A stretch of DNA of 36,132 bases from JAVBPP01 sp031549535 (GCA_031549535.1 JAVBPP010000120.1:1-36132), one strand, 5' to 3'; counted from the stretch's first letter, positions 7,582 through 16,543 are shown. Translations and numbers: made by a program. The notes: generated by a model from the letters alone, not told the origin.

Positions 7582-8082
7582 ATGTCCCGCATGGAATTCT
7601 TTTTTGACTATTCCTGCCCCTATTGCCTGCGCGGCTACGAAGACCTTTTGAAGCTGCTGCCCGCTTACCCGGCCGCGGAGCTTGTTTGGTGCCCGATCGA
7701 GGCGCACCCCCGCCCGGAACGCTGGGGTTCTCACAGTGATTTATGCGTGCAGGCGCTGTTGTTCGCTCTGCAAAACGGCGCTGACCCCTTTTTGTTCAGT
7801 GAGCGCATGTTCCGCGCTATTTTTGAGGAGCATATCGATATCGAAAGCGCTGCCGTTCTCGCCGCCTGTTTTAGGGATTTGTTGGATGAGAACGCGCTGT
7901 GCTGTGCGCTGGAACACGGCGATTTTGCGCAGCAAAATAGGGACGCAAACGACTATGCCTATGAGCAGTGCGCTGTTTGGGCTGTCCCCTCCTTCCGCAT
8001 GGATGGGCACAAGCTGGACGCCGTAGAGGGTGTAGGCGTAACCAAGGAGCAGCTGCGCGATTTTCTCGCGCTTGCGAAATAG
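7582..8082 (+). CDS. DsbA/2-hydroxychromene-2-carboxylate isomerase-like thioredoxin-fold protein
   Basis: A 166-residue protein starting MSRMEFFFDYSCPYCLRGYE, with a CPYC redox motif (Cys12, Cys15) after the first beta strand and a cis-proline loop AVPSFRMDG near 135-142. It has the size and layout of short cytoplasmic DSBA-domain proteins (PF01323), including the insert of helices with a second Cys pair (CC near 114). No signal peptide, so it is unlikely to be a periplasmic disulfide catalyst; glutathione-S-transferase-kappa-like or FrnE-like roles are possible. GAGGAGG overlapping the end of the GH95 gene gives tight coupling. The substrate is unknown. Confidence 0.82.
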   Translation: MSRMEFFFDYSCPYCLRGYEDLLKLLPAYPAAELVWCPIEAHPRPERWGSHSDLCVQALLFALQNGADPFLFSERMFRAIFEEHIDIESAAVLAACFRDLLDENALCCALEHGDFAQQNRDANDYAYEQCAVWAVPSFRMDGHKLDAVEGVGVTKEQLRDFLALAK

Positions 8083-8104
8083 AGTTTGGGGGAGAAGAGT
8101 TACT

Positions 8105-9562
8105 ATGACAGAGAAAACAAAGCAAAGGCTGATGAACGCCGTCAAGGGTTATGTGAAGTATTACGGCAAAAAAAACTACAAAAAATCGGTTCTTGCGCCG
8201 GAGCTGGCCAGGGGCAGCTTTGATTACGGCAAGGGGCAGCCGGCTGACCATTACACCGTGGGCTTTGGCAAGGCGGAAATGACACCGCCGGATATCGGGC
8301 AAAAGACCTATTACATGGCGGGCTATGGCAGCAATAAGCCGATAACGGGTGTGATGGATCCGCTGTTCGCCCACGCCGTTTGGCTGGATGACAACAGCGG
8401 CCGCGGCGGCATCCTAATGATATCCGTGGACTGCGTCGGCCTGTTAAATAAGGATATCAACGCCATGCGCGCTTCACTCACGGGCTTTTCGCGCACAGCG
8501 AACTGCCGCGCCATTCATATCTGCTCCACCCACACCCACGCGGGCATTGACACCATGGGCATTTACGGCAAGCTACCCAAAAGCGGCAAGGACCCGGATT
8601 TTATGCGCATCGTTTTTGCCGCCGTGAAAGAGGCGGCGCTTTCCGCCTACCGCGAGCGCAAAGCAGGGGCACTGTTTTTTGGCCAAACAGAGGTGGAAGG
8701 GCTGCAAAAGGATATCCGCGAACCGAAGGTGTTTTCCAAAACCATGACGCGCTTCCGCTTTGTTCCGGCGGACGGTAGCCGCGAAACCTACATCATCAAT
8801 TTCGCCGCCCACGCAGAAATGCTGGATTGGGGCAACACCCTGGTCAGCCCGGATTACCCCTGCTACCTGCGCAAGCGCATCCGCGAAAAAACCGGAGCGG
8901 AAACCATCTTTTTCCAGGGTGCCATCGGCGGCATGATTACGCTGGAGGAAATTCACGAGGATCCTGTAGAGACCACGCACGAGCTCGGCGAAAAGCTGGG
9001 GGATTACGCCCTATCCATTCAAGATGAGCGCGAGCTGAAGCCCGATATCAGCATCCTGCGTCAGGAGGTTTATTTCCCCGCGCACAACCCCATCCTCTTC
9101 CTGGCGGGGCGTTTTGGCATTCTAAACGTGGATATTTACGCAAGGCCGGATAACTACTATAACGTCTCCCTAAAATCGGAGCTGAATTACATTGAAATCG
9201 ACGGCGTAAAATGCCTGCTCATTCCGGGTGAGCTCTTCCCCGAGCTGCTGCTGGGCGGCTATCTGCCGGATCATATCTCCGGAACAGGGCGCGGGCCGGA
9301 AACCAACCCAGTCCCCCTCGCGCGCATTGCGCAGGACGACAATCTGCTGATTTTCGGCCTTGCCAACGATGAGCTGGGCTACATTCTGCCGCCCAACGAT
9401 TTTCTTTTGCACCCCACAACTCCCTATATCGAGGACTTGCCCGCCGACCGCACGGGCAAAAAGCACTATGAGGAGACGAATTCCCTGGGCATAAAAACCG
9501 CGCCGATTATCGCGGATACTTTTACAGAAATGATGCGCACGGTCAAGCGAATGAAGGAATAA
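8105..9562 (+). CDS. neutral/alkaline non-lysosomal ceramidase-like hydrolase
   Basis: A 485-residue protein with the features of the N-terminal catalytic part of the PF04734 family: VGFGKAEMTPPDIGQ (about 44-58), MAGYGSNKPITGVMDPLFA, ISVDCVGLL, the zinc-binding STHTHAG and a later INFAAHAEM...SPDYP segment. Classical ceramidases are secreted, longer and have a C-terminal Ig domain; this one is shorter, lacks a signal peptide and carries FFQGAIGGMIT where the catalytic-Ser loop is normally, so ceramide may not be its substrate. The start is ATG 8105 with GGGGAGAAG upstream; a longer read from 8072 would overlap the previous gene. It is the last gene of the operon. Confidence 0.85.
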   Translation: MTEKTKQRLMNAVKGYVKYYGKKNYKKSVLAPELARGSFDYGKGQPADHYTVGFGKAEMTPPDIGQKTYYMAGYGSNKPITGVMDPLFAHAVWLDDNSGRGGILMISVDCVGLLNKDINAMRASLTGFSRTANCRAIHICSTHTHAGIDTMGIYGKLPKSGKDPDFMRIVFAAVKEAALSAYRERKAGALFFGQTEVEGLQKDIREPKVFSKTMTRFRFVPADGSRETYIINFAAHAEMLDWGNTLVSPDYPCYLRKRIREKTGAETIFFQGAIGGMITLEEIHEDPVETTHELGEKLGDYALSIQDERELKPDISILRQEVYFPAHNPILFLAGRFGILNVDIYARPDNYYNVSLKSELNYIEIDGVKCLLIPGELFPELLLGGYLPDHISGTGRGPETNPVPLARIAQDDNLLIFGLANDELGYILPPNDFLLHPTTPYIEDLPADRTGKKHYEETNSLGIKTAPIIADTFTEMMRTVKRMKE

Positions 9563-9574
9563 TAGAGTGATGTT

Positions 9575-9676
9575 ATTACTCCTGCACCAAACAGTAGTAA
9601 AAATTTTGCGGGTCAAAATCCCATACGGCGAGCATTTCAACCCGCAAAATGAACTACTGTTACGTGCCCAAGTAAT
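9575..9676 (+). repeat. M2 palindromic repeat, copy a
   Basis: A 102-bp element that begins ATTACTCCTGCA and ends AGTAAT. The middle matches the copy at 32136-32238 (reverse orientation) through TTTTGCGGG, AAAATCCCATAC, GC.AGCATTTCA and CCC.CAAAA. Internal arms ACAGTAGT/ACTACTGT and TTTGCGGGT/ACCCGCAAA can fold into a long hairpin. It sits between the ceramidase-like gene and the kinase and carries no ORF, so it is a MITE-like non-coding repeat that may also stop transcription. Confidence 0.8.
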
Positions 9677-9690
9677 AGAATGGAGAACAC

Positions 9691-10830
9691 ATGCCGTATC
9701 TGTTGAAACAATATGACACTCCCCTGCTGTGCTTCGAAATGGAGCAGGATTTTGACGGCATGCGTGTGGACATTCTGAGTTTTGATACACAGCATGCACA
9801 CTTACTGCCGCTTGAGATGCAAGCGGACCCCGCTTGTTCGCAGGAGCAGGCGCTTGCACGCTGGCTGCGCCACCGGGTTATTCCCGCCAATCGCGCCTAT
9901 GTTGGCAATTTTTTAGCCAAGCTGGGTCTCTCTGAAAAAGACACAGCCGGAATCATCCGGCTGTGTAAAGGTCTCTCTTTGAATGACAGCTACTGGGTTG
10001 TTCCGAAGGATTCCGAGGAACGTTTTGCGCAGAAAAATTTGTTTGAAAACCCCATCAGCCGTACTCTGGCTGATATCGCCTTCACCGGGTATGGCAGCTA
10101 TAACAAATCCACCTTCCGCTCCTCTCCCGAATTCACTACAAATGGCATGCTGGCCAAGAGCTGGCGCAGAAAGGGCGGAACTGTTTATTTGTACAAATCC
10201 GGCACCCAGGGCTTTGCAAACTCCGGGTTGGAGCCTTATTCCGAGTTCTATGCCTATCAGGTGGCCAAGGCTATGGGAGTGAACGCAGTATCCTATCATC
10301 TAGAGAAGTGGAAGAATACGCTTTGCTCCACCTGCGCGTTATTCACAACAAAGGATATTTCCTTTGTTGCGGCCGGGCGGCTGATACCGCAGGGCGGAAT
10401 AAAGGCTGTACTGACTTATTATGAAAAATTGGGGGATGCCTATGCGGCAGAATTGAGGGACATGCTGTTGCTGGACGCCGTGATTTGCAACACAGACCGC
10501 CACCTTGGCAACTTCGGTTTCTTGGTGGATAACAAAAGTAATTCCGTCATTGGAACAGCCCCGGCTTTTGACCATGGACTTTCCCTGTTTTGTTACGCCA
10601 TGCCGCAGGATTTGCCTGCGCTGGAACAATATGCCGCCACGCGAACCCCTGCACTTTACAACGATTTTCTTGGATTTTCCAAGGCGATGCTGACCCGGGA
10701 GCAAAAAAGCATGCTGCGCAGGCTCATCGGGTTCCGTTTTCAAAGACACAGCCGCTATAACCTGCCTCCGGAGCGCCTTGCTGCGATTGAACGAACCCTC
10801 GCCTCACGCATTGCATTATTGTTGGAATAA
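9691..10830 (+). CDS. orphan HipA/CtkA-like Ser/Thr kinase
   Basis: A 379-residue cytoplasmic protein. The C-terminal half has the HipA_C kinase signature: LDAVICNTDRHLGNFGFLVD (near 260-279; catalytic Asp within NTDRH and metal-binding Asn) and then APAFDHGLSLF (metal Asp), with RKGGTVYLYKSG near 153-165 as nucleotide-binding strands. This matches CtkA-type and Clostridial HipA-like proteins. There is no HipB-type antitoxin next to it: upstream is a repeat, downstream a convergent gene, so it is not an obvious toxin-antitoxin module. The N-terminal 100 residues include DTAGIIRLCKGLSLNDSYWV, the characteristic lead-in segment of this group. ATG 9691 has TGGAG six bases upstream. Confidence 0.82.
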   Translation: MPYLLKQYDTPLLCFEMEQDFDGMRVDILSFDTQHAHLLPLEMQADPACSQEQALARWLRHRVIPANRAYVGNFLAKLGLSEKDTAGIIRLCKGLSLNDSYWVVPKDSEERFAQKNLFENPISRTLADIAFTGYGSYNKSTFRSSPEFTTNGMLAKSWRRKGGTVYLYKSGTQGFANSGLEPYSEFYAYQVAKAMGVNAVSYHLEKWKNTLCSTCALFTTKDISFVAAGRLIPQGGIKAVLTYYEKLGDAYAAELRDMLLLDAVICNTDRHLGNFGFLVDNKSNSVIGTAPAFDHGLSLFCYAMPQDLPALEQYAATRTPALYNDFLGFSKAMLTREQKSMLRRLIGFRFQRHSRYNLPPERLAAIERTLASRIALLLE

Positions 10831-10835
10831 TTCCA

Positions 10836-10919
10836 TATTATACCAATCTTCATTAGAAAAGCTTTGCTGTATGGCTTTTTCGCAGATTTTTTATCTACGC
10901 TTTCTTTGGTGGACTAATA
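10836..10919 (+). repeat. M1 palindromic repeat, copy 1
   Basis: Starts TATTATACCAATCTTCATTAG and ends TTGGTGGACTAATA. Inside are GCTTTGCTGTATGGCTTTTTCGC and GATTTTTTATCTACGCTTTC, which match the reverse complement of the copy at 18241-18348, with one inner arm deleted. It fills the gap between two convergent genes, and its right end overlaps the stop codon of the GPH symporter (TAG within TATTAGTCC on the minus strand). Confidence 0.8.
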
Positions 10920-12320
10920 ATCCGCGCCCTGCTGCACGCTATGTGTTACCTCGTCCATGAGTGTTGTATGCAGTTTATACTTTTTTACAAAAATCAACAG
11001 CGAAAGTGCCGCCACGATGGGCGGGATTAAAAACATCATCATGGAGATGCCCTGTTTGGGCAAGGCGGGCTGCGGAATCACGTTTTCCTGGTATTGGAAC
11101 AGCTTCAGCCCCACACCGATGATGACAGCCTGAATCGTTTGGGAAAATTTCAGCTGAAAGCTTTTCATCGAATACACAATGGCGTCGCTGCGCTTGCCCA
11201 GCTTGTATTCGCCGTAATCCACAATATCCGCCAACATGGAGGCCTGCGCGGTGAAGGTGCAGCCTATGCCCAGACAGGCAATAAAATCAAAGGCAAAAAA
11301 CGCTACAATGACCGCGGGGCTGTTCATGTTGCGTAAGGAAACCAAAAACATACCGATATAACCCGCGATGGAGGTCAAAATGGCATATTTGACCACGTTG
11401 TGTTTCCCGATGCGCTTCGCGAGTACGGAGAGGCCGACCAAGCCGATTGCCTGCCCCGCGCCGGAGACGGCGGCGAACACCGTCATCAGAGACATGCGCT
11501 GCGCAACGTATTCGAAAAAATAGGCAGCAAGCCCGTTCATCAAATACCAACCGAGGTTAAAGCTGATTGCAACCGCCAAAAACACAGTAAGCTGGTCGTT
11601 GTTCTTCAATGCGGAAAGCGTCTGCCGAAAGCTGAAGCTATCCTGTTGTTTTGGCACAATGCGCTCGCGCGTTGTGGAAAAGGTGACAAGCGCCCCGGCA
11701 ATAAACATAAGTCCCAGCGCCGCAGCCAGCACAGGGAACACCCTGCCGTGTTCACTGACGGCAAATTTGCTGAGCACCAGCGGCGTTGCACCCATAACGG
11801 TCAGCTGCCCCAGCCCGGAGAAAAAGCGCGGGATGGAGGCAACCACATTGCGCTCCCGCGGGTCGTTCGTCAGCGTGGGAACAAAAGACCAATATGGGAT
11901 ATCTACCATCGTAAAGGTCATGCCCCATAAGATATAAAACAGCGTTACATAAGCATACAGCCCTATGTTGGCGCTGTCTTTTGTTATCGCAAAGCCCGGA
12001 TTTGAAAACATCCCCACCAAAACAAGGGCGTTCAGCACAGCCCCAAGCAAAACCCAGGGGCGCAGGCGGCCGTATTTGCTCTTGGTGCGGCTGGCAATCA
12101 TGCCCATCATCGGGTCATTCACGCCGTCCCAAACGCGGGCAAACGCCATCATTAAGCCCATATAAACGGAACTGACCAACAGCACATCCGTTGTATATTT
12201 CATAAAAAAAGAGGTGCATAAGCCATAGCTCATGTCAAGGCCGATTGCCCCCACCCCATAGCCCAGCTTAGTTTTCAGCGGCAGCTTGTCCAAGCCCGCT
12301 GTTTTGTTTTGTTGTTTCAT
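10914..12320 (-). CDS. GPH-family sugar:cation symporter (MFS_2)
   Basis: A 468-residue membrane protein with about 12 transmembrane segments. The GPH signature is clear: KLGYGVGAIGLDMSYGL, then RVWDGVNDPMMGMIASRTKS.YGRLRPW in the first half (WDG-NDP-x-G-x-x-x-x-R-T), typical of MelB/GusB/XynP-like transporters that bring in glycosides or oligosaccharides with Na+ or H+. The start at 12320 has GGGGAGGCAGGG upstream. It is transcribed from the promoter at 12439-12467. A role in uptake of the sugars handled by the GH95 operon is inferred from closeness only. Its stop lies inside repeat copy 1. Confidence 0.9.
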   Translation of the reverse strand: MKQQNKTAGLDKLPLKTKLGYGVGAIGLDMSYGLCTSFFMKYTTDVLLVSSVYMGLMMAFARVWDGVNDPMMGMIASRTKSKYGRLRPWVLLGAVLNALVLVGMFSNPGFAITKDSANIGLYAYVTLFYILWGMTFTMVDIPYWSFVPTLTNDPRERNVVASIPRFFSGLGQLTVMGATPLVLSKFAVSEHGRVFPVLAAALGLMFIAGALVTFSTTRERIVPKQQDSFSFRQTLSALKNNDQLTVFLAVAISFNLGWYLMNGLAAYFFEYVAQRMSLMTVFAAVSGAGQAIGLVGLSVLAKRIGKHNVVKYAILTSIAGYIGMFLVSLRNMNSPAVIVAFFAFDFIACLGIGCTFTAQASMLADIVDYGEYKLGKRSDAIVYSMKSFQLKFSQTIQAVIIGVGLKLFQYQENVIPQPALPKQGISMMMFLIPPIVAALSLLIFVKKYKLHTTLMDEVTHSVQQGADY

Positions 12321-12438
12321 GTCGCCCTGCCTCCCCGTACCAATGTGTAATGAATCGGACGGGCATGGACTCGTCTAAACGCGGCTGTTATATTCCACAT
12401 AAACAAACTGAATGCCTCCTGTTATATTGATTTGTTTC

Positions 12439-12467
12439 AGCATACAGGAGAGCTCTTGAAATGTCAA
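12439..12467 (-). promoter_or_regulatory. promoter of the GPH symporter gene
   Basis: Minus strand TTGACA (12467-12462), 17-bp spacer, TATGCT (12444-12439). It leaves a leader of about 110 nt before the ATG at 12320. The remainder of the 12321-12628 gap holds only the short repeat at 12511-12536 and AT-rich sequence. Confidence 0.75.
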
Positions 12468-12510
12468 CGATTTTTCACCCCGCAGCCGTTACAGGCCCGG
12501 TGTATCATGA

Positions 12511-12536
12511 GGCTTGGTATTATACCAATCACCTTT
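12511..12536 (+). repeat. solo M1 repeat end (short palindrome)
   Basis: GGCTTGGTATTATACCAATC joined to ACCTTT: the two terminal sequences of an M1 element (compare GGTGCTTGGTATA and ATACCAATCACC of the copy at 30229-30335) lie back to back without the middle. It may be a deletion product or a minimal copy. Confidence 0.55.
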
Positions 12537-12628
12537 TATACCATCATAACAATAAAGAAACATACCTTTGCCACGCGTGCATCAATGAGGTTAAAGGCGC
12601 CACAACGTGATACTCAGCCATAAAAAAA

Positions 12629-12656
12629 CGTGCCCTCGCCATAAAGCGGGGGCACG
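12629..12656 (-). terminator. intrinsic terminator of the CoA-ligase operon
   Basis: Stem CGTGCCCTCGC (12629-12639) with GCGGGGGCACG (12646-12656), one G-U, 6-nt loop, and seven adenines at 12622-12628 that give a U-run on the minus strand. It lies 27 bp beyond the CoA ligase stop. Confidence 0.92.
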
Positions 12657-12683
12657 CATTTTGCAATATGATCCAACGATGAA

Positions 12684-14375
12684 TCAGCTGTTTTCCTCCC
12701 GATAGCGCTGCAAATCCTTTGCGCGGATATCCGTGCGCTTGATTTTGCCGCTGTTTGTCTTTGGCAGTTCGGTGACAAATTCAATCACGCGCGGGTATTT
12801 GTAGGGTGCAGTCACCTGCTTCACGTGGTTCTGCAGCTCTTTGATAAATGCTTCGCTTGGGGAAAAGCCCTTGGCGAGCACAATGGTTGCCTTAACCACG
12901 TCGCCGCGCATGGTGTCCGGCTTTGCGGTGACGGCGCATTCCAAAACGCTGGGATGTTCCATCAAAGCGCTTTCCACCTCAAACGGGCCGATGCGGTAGC
13001 CGGAGCATTTGATGATATCGTCGTTCCGGCCGACGAACCAATAGTAACCGTCCGCGTCACGCCAGGCGGTGTCGCCTGTGCTGTAATGCCCGTGGGCAAA
13101 GCTTTTTTCCATGGCCGCGGGGTCTTTCCAGTATTCACGGAACAGGCCGGTGGGGTGCACATCGCGGGCGTTGCGCACGCTGATGGAGCCGACAATGCCG
13201 TCCTCGCAGTGGTTGCCGTCCTCATCCAGCAAGTCAATGTCATAAATTGGGGAGGGCTTACCCATGGAGCCGGGGCGAATTTCGTCCCAAGGGAAGTTGG
13301 CGAGCAAAACGGAGGATTCCGTCTGGCCGAAGCCCTCATAAATCCGCAGACCCGTCAGCTCCTCAATTTTCCGAAACACCTCCGGGTTCAGCGGCTCACC
13401 CGCGAGGGAGGCGTGCTCAATAAAGCTAAAATCATAACCGGATAAATCCTCTTTAATCAAAAAGCGGAAAATTGTTGCCGTTGCGCAAAAAGTGGTGGGG
13501 CGGATGCGCTGAATCGCCTCCAAAAAATCGTGGGGCACAAATTTTTCAGTGTCATAAACGCCGATAGACGCGCCGCAAATCCACTGGCCGTAGATTTTTC
13601 CCCAGGCAAATTTCGCCCAGCCGGAGTCTGAATGCGTCCAGTGCACCTTATTGTTCTGCACACGCTGCCAAAACAGCGCCGTGGTGATTTGCCCCAGCGG
13701 GGAGGAATAATCGTGCAGCACCATTTTGGGCATCCCGGTAGTGCCGGAGGAAAAGTAAATCAGCATCGGGTCGGTAACTGTGGTTGCGGCGTCCCCGGTG
13801 GGGCGCGCAAATTCAGGCGAATACGCCCCGATCACGCGGCGGTAATCGATTGCGCCATCCACGGCGCTGTCGCCCACGGTGACAAAGTGCTCCACCGTTT
13901 TGCACTGCGGCAGGGCGGCTTTTACATTTTCCACAACCTCCGCGTCAGCGACGGTAATGAGCATCTTGACCTGGGCAACCTCTAAGCGGTATTCCAAATC
14001 CTTCTGTGTCAATAAGTAAGGCGCGGGAATGACCACAACACCGAGCTTATGCAGGGCGGTCATCAAAAACCAAATTTCCGGGCGCTGTTTGAGTATCAGC
14101 ATCACCACATCGCCCTTTTTTAGCCCCTTTTCTAAAAGAAAGTGGCAGGCGCGGTTGCTTTCCGCACGCACCTGACCAAAGCTGAACTGCTGCATGGCTG
14201 TTTCGTCATTCGTCCAAACCAGGGCGGCCTTCTCCGGGTACAACTCTGCCCAGGCGTCCACCACGTCAAAACCAAAATTGAAGTCTTCGGGCACCGTTAT
14301 GGTAAAATTCTGTTTCATGTCCTCGTAAGAAGTAAATTCGGTACGGGGGCAAAAACGTTGTAATAGCTCGCTCAT
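12684..14375 (-). CDS. AMP-forming acyl-CoA synthetase (medium-chain / acetate-type)
   Basis: A 563-residue adenylate-forming enzyme: P-loop YFSSGTTGMPKM (207-218), YEGFGQTESS (A5 motif), YWFVGRNDDIIKCSGYRIGP (hinge and A8 region) and PKTNSGKIKR near the C-terminus with the catalytic Lys (about 548). Overall it resembles bacterial medium-chain acyl-CoA synthetases of the ACSM/MACS type, which activate fatty or aromatic acids to CoA thioesters with ATP. It is 21 bp downstream of an XRE-cupin regulator gene on the same strand. The substrate could be a short or branched fatty acid or an aryl acid; sequence alone does not say. Confidence 0.9.
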   Translation of the reverse strand: MSELLQRFCPRTEFTSYEDMKQNFTITVPEDFNFGFDVVDAWAELYPEKAALVWTNDETAMQQFSFGQVRAESNRACHFLLEKGLKKGDVVMLILKQRPEIWFLMTALHKLGVVVIPAPYLLTQKDLEYRLEVAQVKMLITVADAEVVENVKAALPQCKTVEHFVTVGDSAVDGAIDYRRVIGAYSPEFARPTGDAATTVTDPMLIYFSSGTTGMPKMVLHDYSSPLGQITTALFWQRVQNNKVHWTHSDSGWAKFAWGKIYGQWICGASIGVYDTEKFVPHDFLEAIQRIRPTTFCATATIFRFLIKEDLSGYDFSFIEHASLAGEPLNPEVFRKIEELTGLRIYEGFGQTESSVLLANFPWDEIRPGSMGKPSPIYDIDLLDEDGNHCEDGIVGSISVRNARDVHPTGLFREYWKDPAAMEKSFAHGHYSTGDTAWRDADGYYWFVGRNDDIIKCSGYRIGPFEVESALMEHPSVLECAVTAKPDTMRGDVVKATIVLAKGFSPSEAFIKELQNHVKQVTAPYKYPRVIEFVTELPKTNSGKIKRTDIRAKDLQRYREENS

Positions 14376-14396
14376 GAAAAACCTTGTCCCTTCTCT

Positions 14397-14945
14397 TTAT
14401 TCTTGAATCACCGTTAAAAAGCGTGCGTTTCCATCCACGGCGGCTTGGCCGTGTGCAAGGGAAGCATCGAAGTAAATACTGTCCCCCTCGCAGAGGACAA
14501 AACTCTGCTTCCCGATGGTAACTCGCATCTTTCCGGCCAGAACAAGGTTAAATTCCTGCCCGCTGTGCGTCACCAGGGCGGGCTGCTCCTGTTTTTCTTC
14601 CAACGTAACCACCATGGGATCCATGGTGCGGTTCATAAAATTAAACGCCAGATTTTCATAATGATAGCCGCTGTAGCGATCCACCGCCACACCTTCGCCC
14701 TTGCGCACGACGGTGTAGCTGTTCATACGGGGCGCATCCCCGGTCAACAAAACCGTAACATCCGTGCCCAAAATATTTGCAATTTCATACAGCAGGCTAA
14801 TGGGGATATCCTTTTCACCGCGCTCCAAACGCGCATATTCCTCCGCCTGCAACTGCAGCCGAGCCGCCATATCGGAAGAAGAAATCTCCAGAATTTCACG
14901 CAGCTCACAGATGCGCTTTGGGATTTGCTGCAATTCGCTGTTCAT
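14397..14945 (-). CDS. XRE-cupin transcriptional regulator
   Basis: A 182-residue protein with an N-terminal Cro/C1 HTH (about 9-65: ICELREILEISSSDMAARL, then YARLERGEKDIPISLLYEIA) and a C-terminal cupin_2 beta-barrel (about 105-180: THSGQEFNLVLAGKMRVTIG, LCEGDSIYFDASLAHG). Regulators of this build sense a small molecule in the cupin and often control a neighbouring catabolic gene; here the gene precedes an acyl-CoA ligase by 21 bp, so the ligand is probably an acid or CoA-ester metabolite. ATG 14945 has GGAGGTAG eight bases upstream and a strong promoter before it. Confidence 0.9.
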   Translation of the reverse strand: MNSELQQIPKRICELREILEISSSDMAARLQLQAEEYARLERGEKDIPISLLYEIANILGTDVTVLLTGDAPRMNSYTVVRKGEGVAVDRYSGYHYENLAFNFMNRTMDPMVVTLEEKQEQPALVTHSGQEFNLVLAGKMRVTIGKQSFVLCEGDSIYFDASLAHGQAAVDGNARFLTVIQE

Positions 14946-14989
14946 AACACTACCTCCATATGGTGTTTGGCATTTTGAAATGAGGTAAA

Positions 14990-15018
14990 ATTATAGCACA
15001 GTTTGTTCGAATTGGCAA
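14990..15018 (-). promoter_or_regulatory. promoter of the XRE-cupin / CoA-ligase operon
   Basis: Minus strand TTGCCA (15018-15013), 17-bp spacer, TATAAT (14995-14990), about 45 bp ahead of the start codon. It matches the sigma-A consensus at 5 of 6 and 6 of 6 positions. Confidence 0.85.
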
Positions 15019-15061
15019 GAGCCTGTTTACCAAAAACGGGAATATCCCACAAGCGGCGAGC

Positions 15062-16513
15062 CTATTGCTCCGCATCCCCTTTTGAGACCTCATGCGCTAG
15101 CCTGCTGCGGGAGTAGGCAAGTTCGCGCAGCATGCGCTCGCGTTTATCGCCGACCAAATCATAGAAAAACATAGGGATGAGAGAAACCAGGCGCAGGGGA
15201 ATGGAGGAGGCCATGAGCATGAACCATATTCTATTTTTGGTTCTTGCGCTTTGCGGCACAAAGGCGTTGTCGTGCGCGGTTTCATAGCCCACCAGGCGCA
15301 AGGCCAACACACCCAAGGAGCGGGAGACTGCGCCGGAAAATTTACCCACAAAGGTGAGAACAGAAAAGCTAATGCCCTCGTTGCGCTGCCCTGTTGTCCA
15401 CTCCATGTAGTCAACCGTTTCGCCTATCATCTCCGTGGGCACCACGCTGTTCACGCCGTTTAAAAAGGCCGGCAATGCCTGGTTGAGCATCAAAAGCGGA
15501 ACCATCACCGTCATATTGGTATAATGCCGCAGCCCTGCCAGGTAAACGCCTAGGTTCACGATGCTCGAAAAAATGGGGGAAAGGATGACAATTTGTTTGT
15601 TGTTGAAACGCTTTTTTATATATGGCACCAGCATAAACGCCACAAAACCGATCACGGTGCTGGGGATGCCGATAAGGAGCTGAATGGAGGCCGAACCGAG
15701 CACATCCACATAATAATAGGTTCCGAAAATGCCGCCGATGCCCGCAAAGGCGCCGATAAATTCCTTAAAGATAATCAGCCGCAGGGGCGGGTTCTTATAA
15801 ATCTGCTCCGCGCACTCCTTAAAGCTCGGTTCCTCGGAATTTTGCACCACACGCTCCTTAACAAAAAGGCCGGACATCATAAACAACGCCATGCCCAGCG
15901 TGCCCGCCAAGAGCGCAAAGCCAAAAAAGACGTTTTTTAAGCTCAGGGAACTGCCGGGTGCAGCGGCGACATCCAATAAAATAGGCATTGCAATACCCGG
16001 CGCGCCGCTGACGATGCCGGAGATAAAACGCGCGGAGGTGATGGCTCGTGTGCGATCCTCCGGATTGGGCGAAACCGCGGCGGACATGCCCCAAAACGGC
16101 ACGTCGCCGATGGTGTAGAAAAACTCCCAGAGGAAGTAGGTGACGACCATATAAATGACCTTGGATGGCGCTGTGTCGCTGGGGTTGTGAATCAGCAGCG
16201 GCCCCATAAACAGGGCGATCGTAGTGATGGAAAGCGGAATGGGAACGCCCAGCAGATAGGGGCGCAGCTTGCCGTAGCGCGTGCGCGTGCGATCCACCAG
16301 CGAACCCATGAGCGGGTCGTTGATGGTATCCCAAATCCCCTCAATAAACAGCATCGCGGAAACGATGGCCGTGTTGACATGGAACACATTGACAAAAAAA
16401 TAGCTGATATAGGAGGTTAAAAAACCATAGCCAATGCATTGCCCGCCGTTTGCAATGCCATAAATCAAATTCTCCTTAACGCCGACATAGCGCCGCATGG
16501 TTCCCTCGCTCAT
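15062..16513 (-). CDS. GPH-family sugar:cation symporter (MFS_2), second
   Basis: A 483-residue protein with about 12 membrane segments and the GPH signature GIWDTINDPLMGSLVDRTRTR followed by YGKLRPYLLG. It differs in sequence from the symporter at 10914-12320. The start is ATG 16513 (MSEGTMRRYVG) with AAGGGAG upstream; the longer read from 16564 overlaps the promoter. A hydrophilic tail (RERMLRELAYSRSRLAHEV) follows the last segment. Probably a glycoside or uronide importer. It lies upstream of the XRE-cupin/CoA-ligase pair on the same strand but that pair has its own promoter. Confidence 0.9.
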   Translation of the reverse strand: MSEGTMRRYVGVKENLIYGIANGGQCIGYGFLTSYISYFFVNVFHVNTAIVSAMLFIEGIWDTINDPLMGSLVDRTRTRYGKLRPYLLGVPIPLSITTIALFMGPLLIHNPSDTAPSKVIYMVVTYFLWEFFYTIGDVPFWGMSAAVSPNPEDRTRAITSARFISGIVSGAPGIAMPILLDVAAAPGSSLSLKNVFFGFALLAGTLGMALFMMSGLFVKERVVQNSEEPSFKECAEQIYKNPPLRLIIFKEFIGAFAGIGGIFGTYYYVDVLGSASIQLLIGIPSTVIGFVAFMLVPYIKKRFNNKQIVILSPIFSSIVNLGVYLAGLRHYTNMTVMVPLLMLNQALPAFLNGVNSVVPTEMIGETVDYMEWTTGQRNEGISFSVLTFVGKFSGAVSRSLGVLALRLVGYETAHDNAFVPQSARTKNRIWFMLMASSIPLRLVSLIPMFFYDLVGDKRERMLRELAYSRSRLAHEVSKGDAEQ

Positions 16514-16543
16514 CAAAACGGCTCCCTTCAATATATTTCGTTT

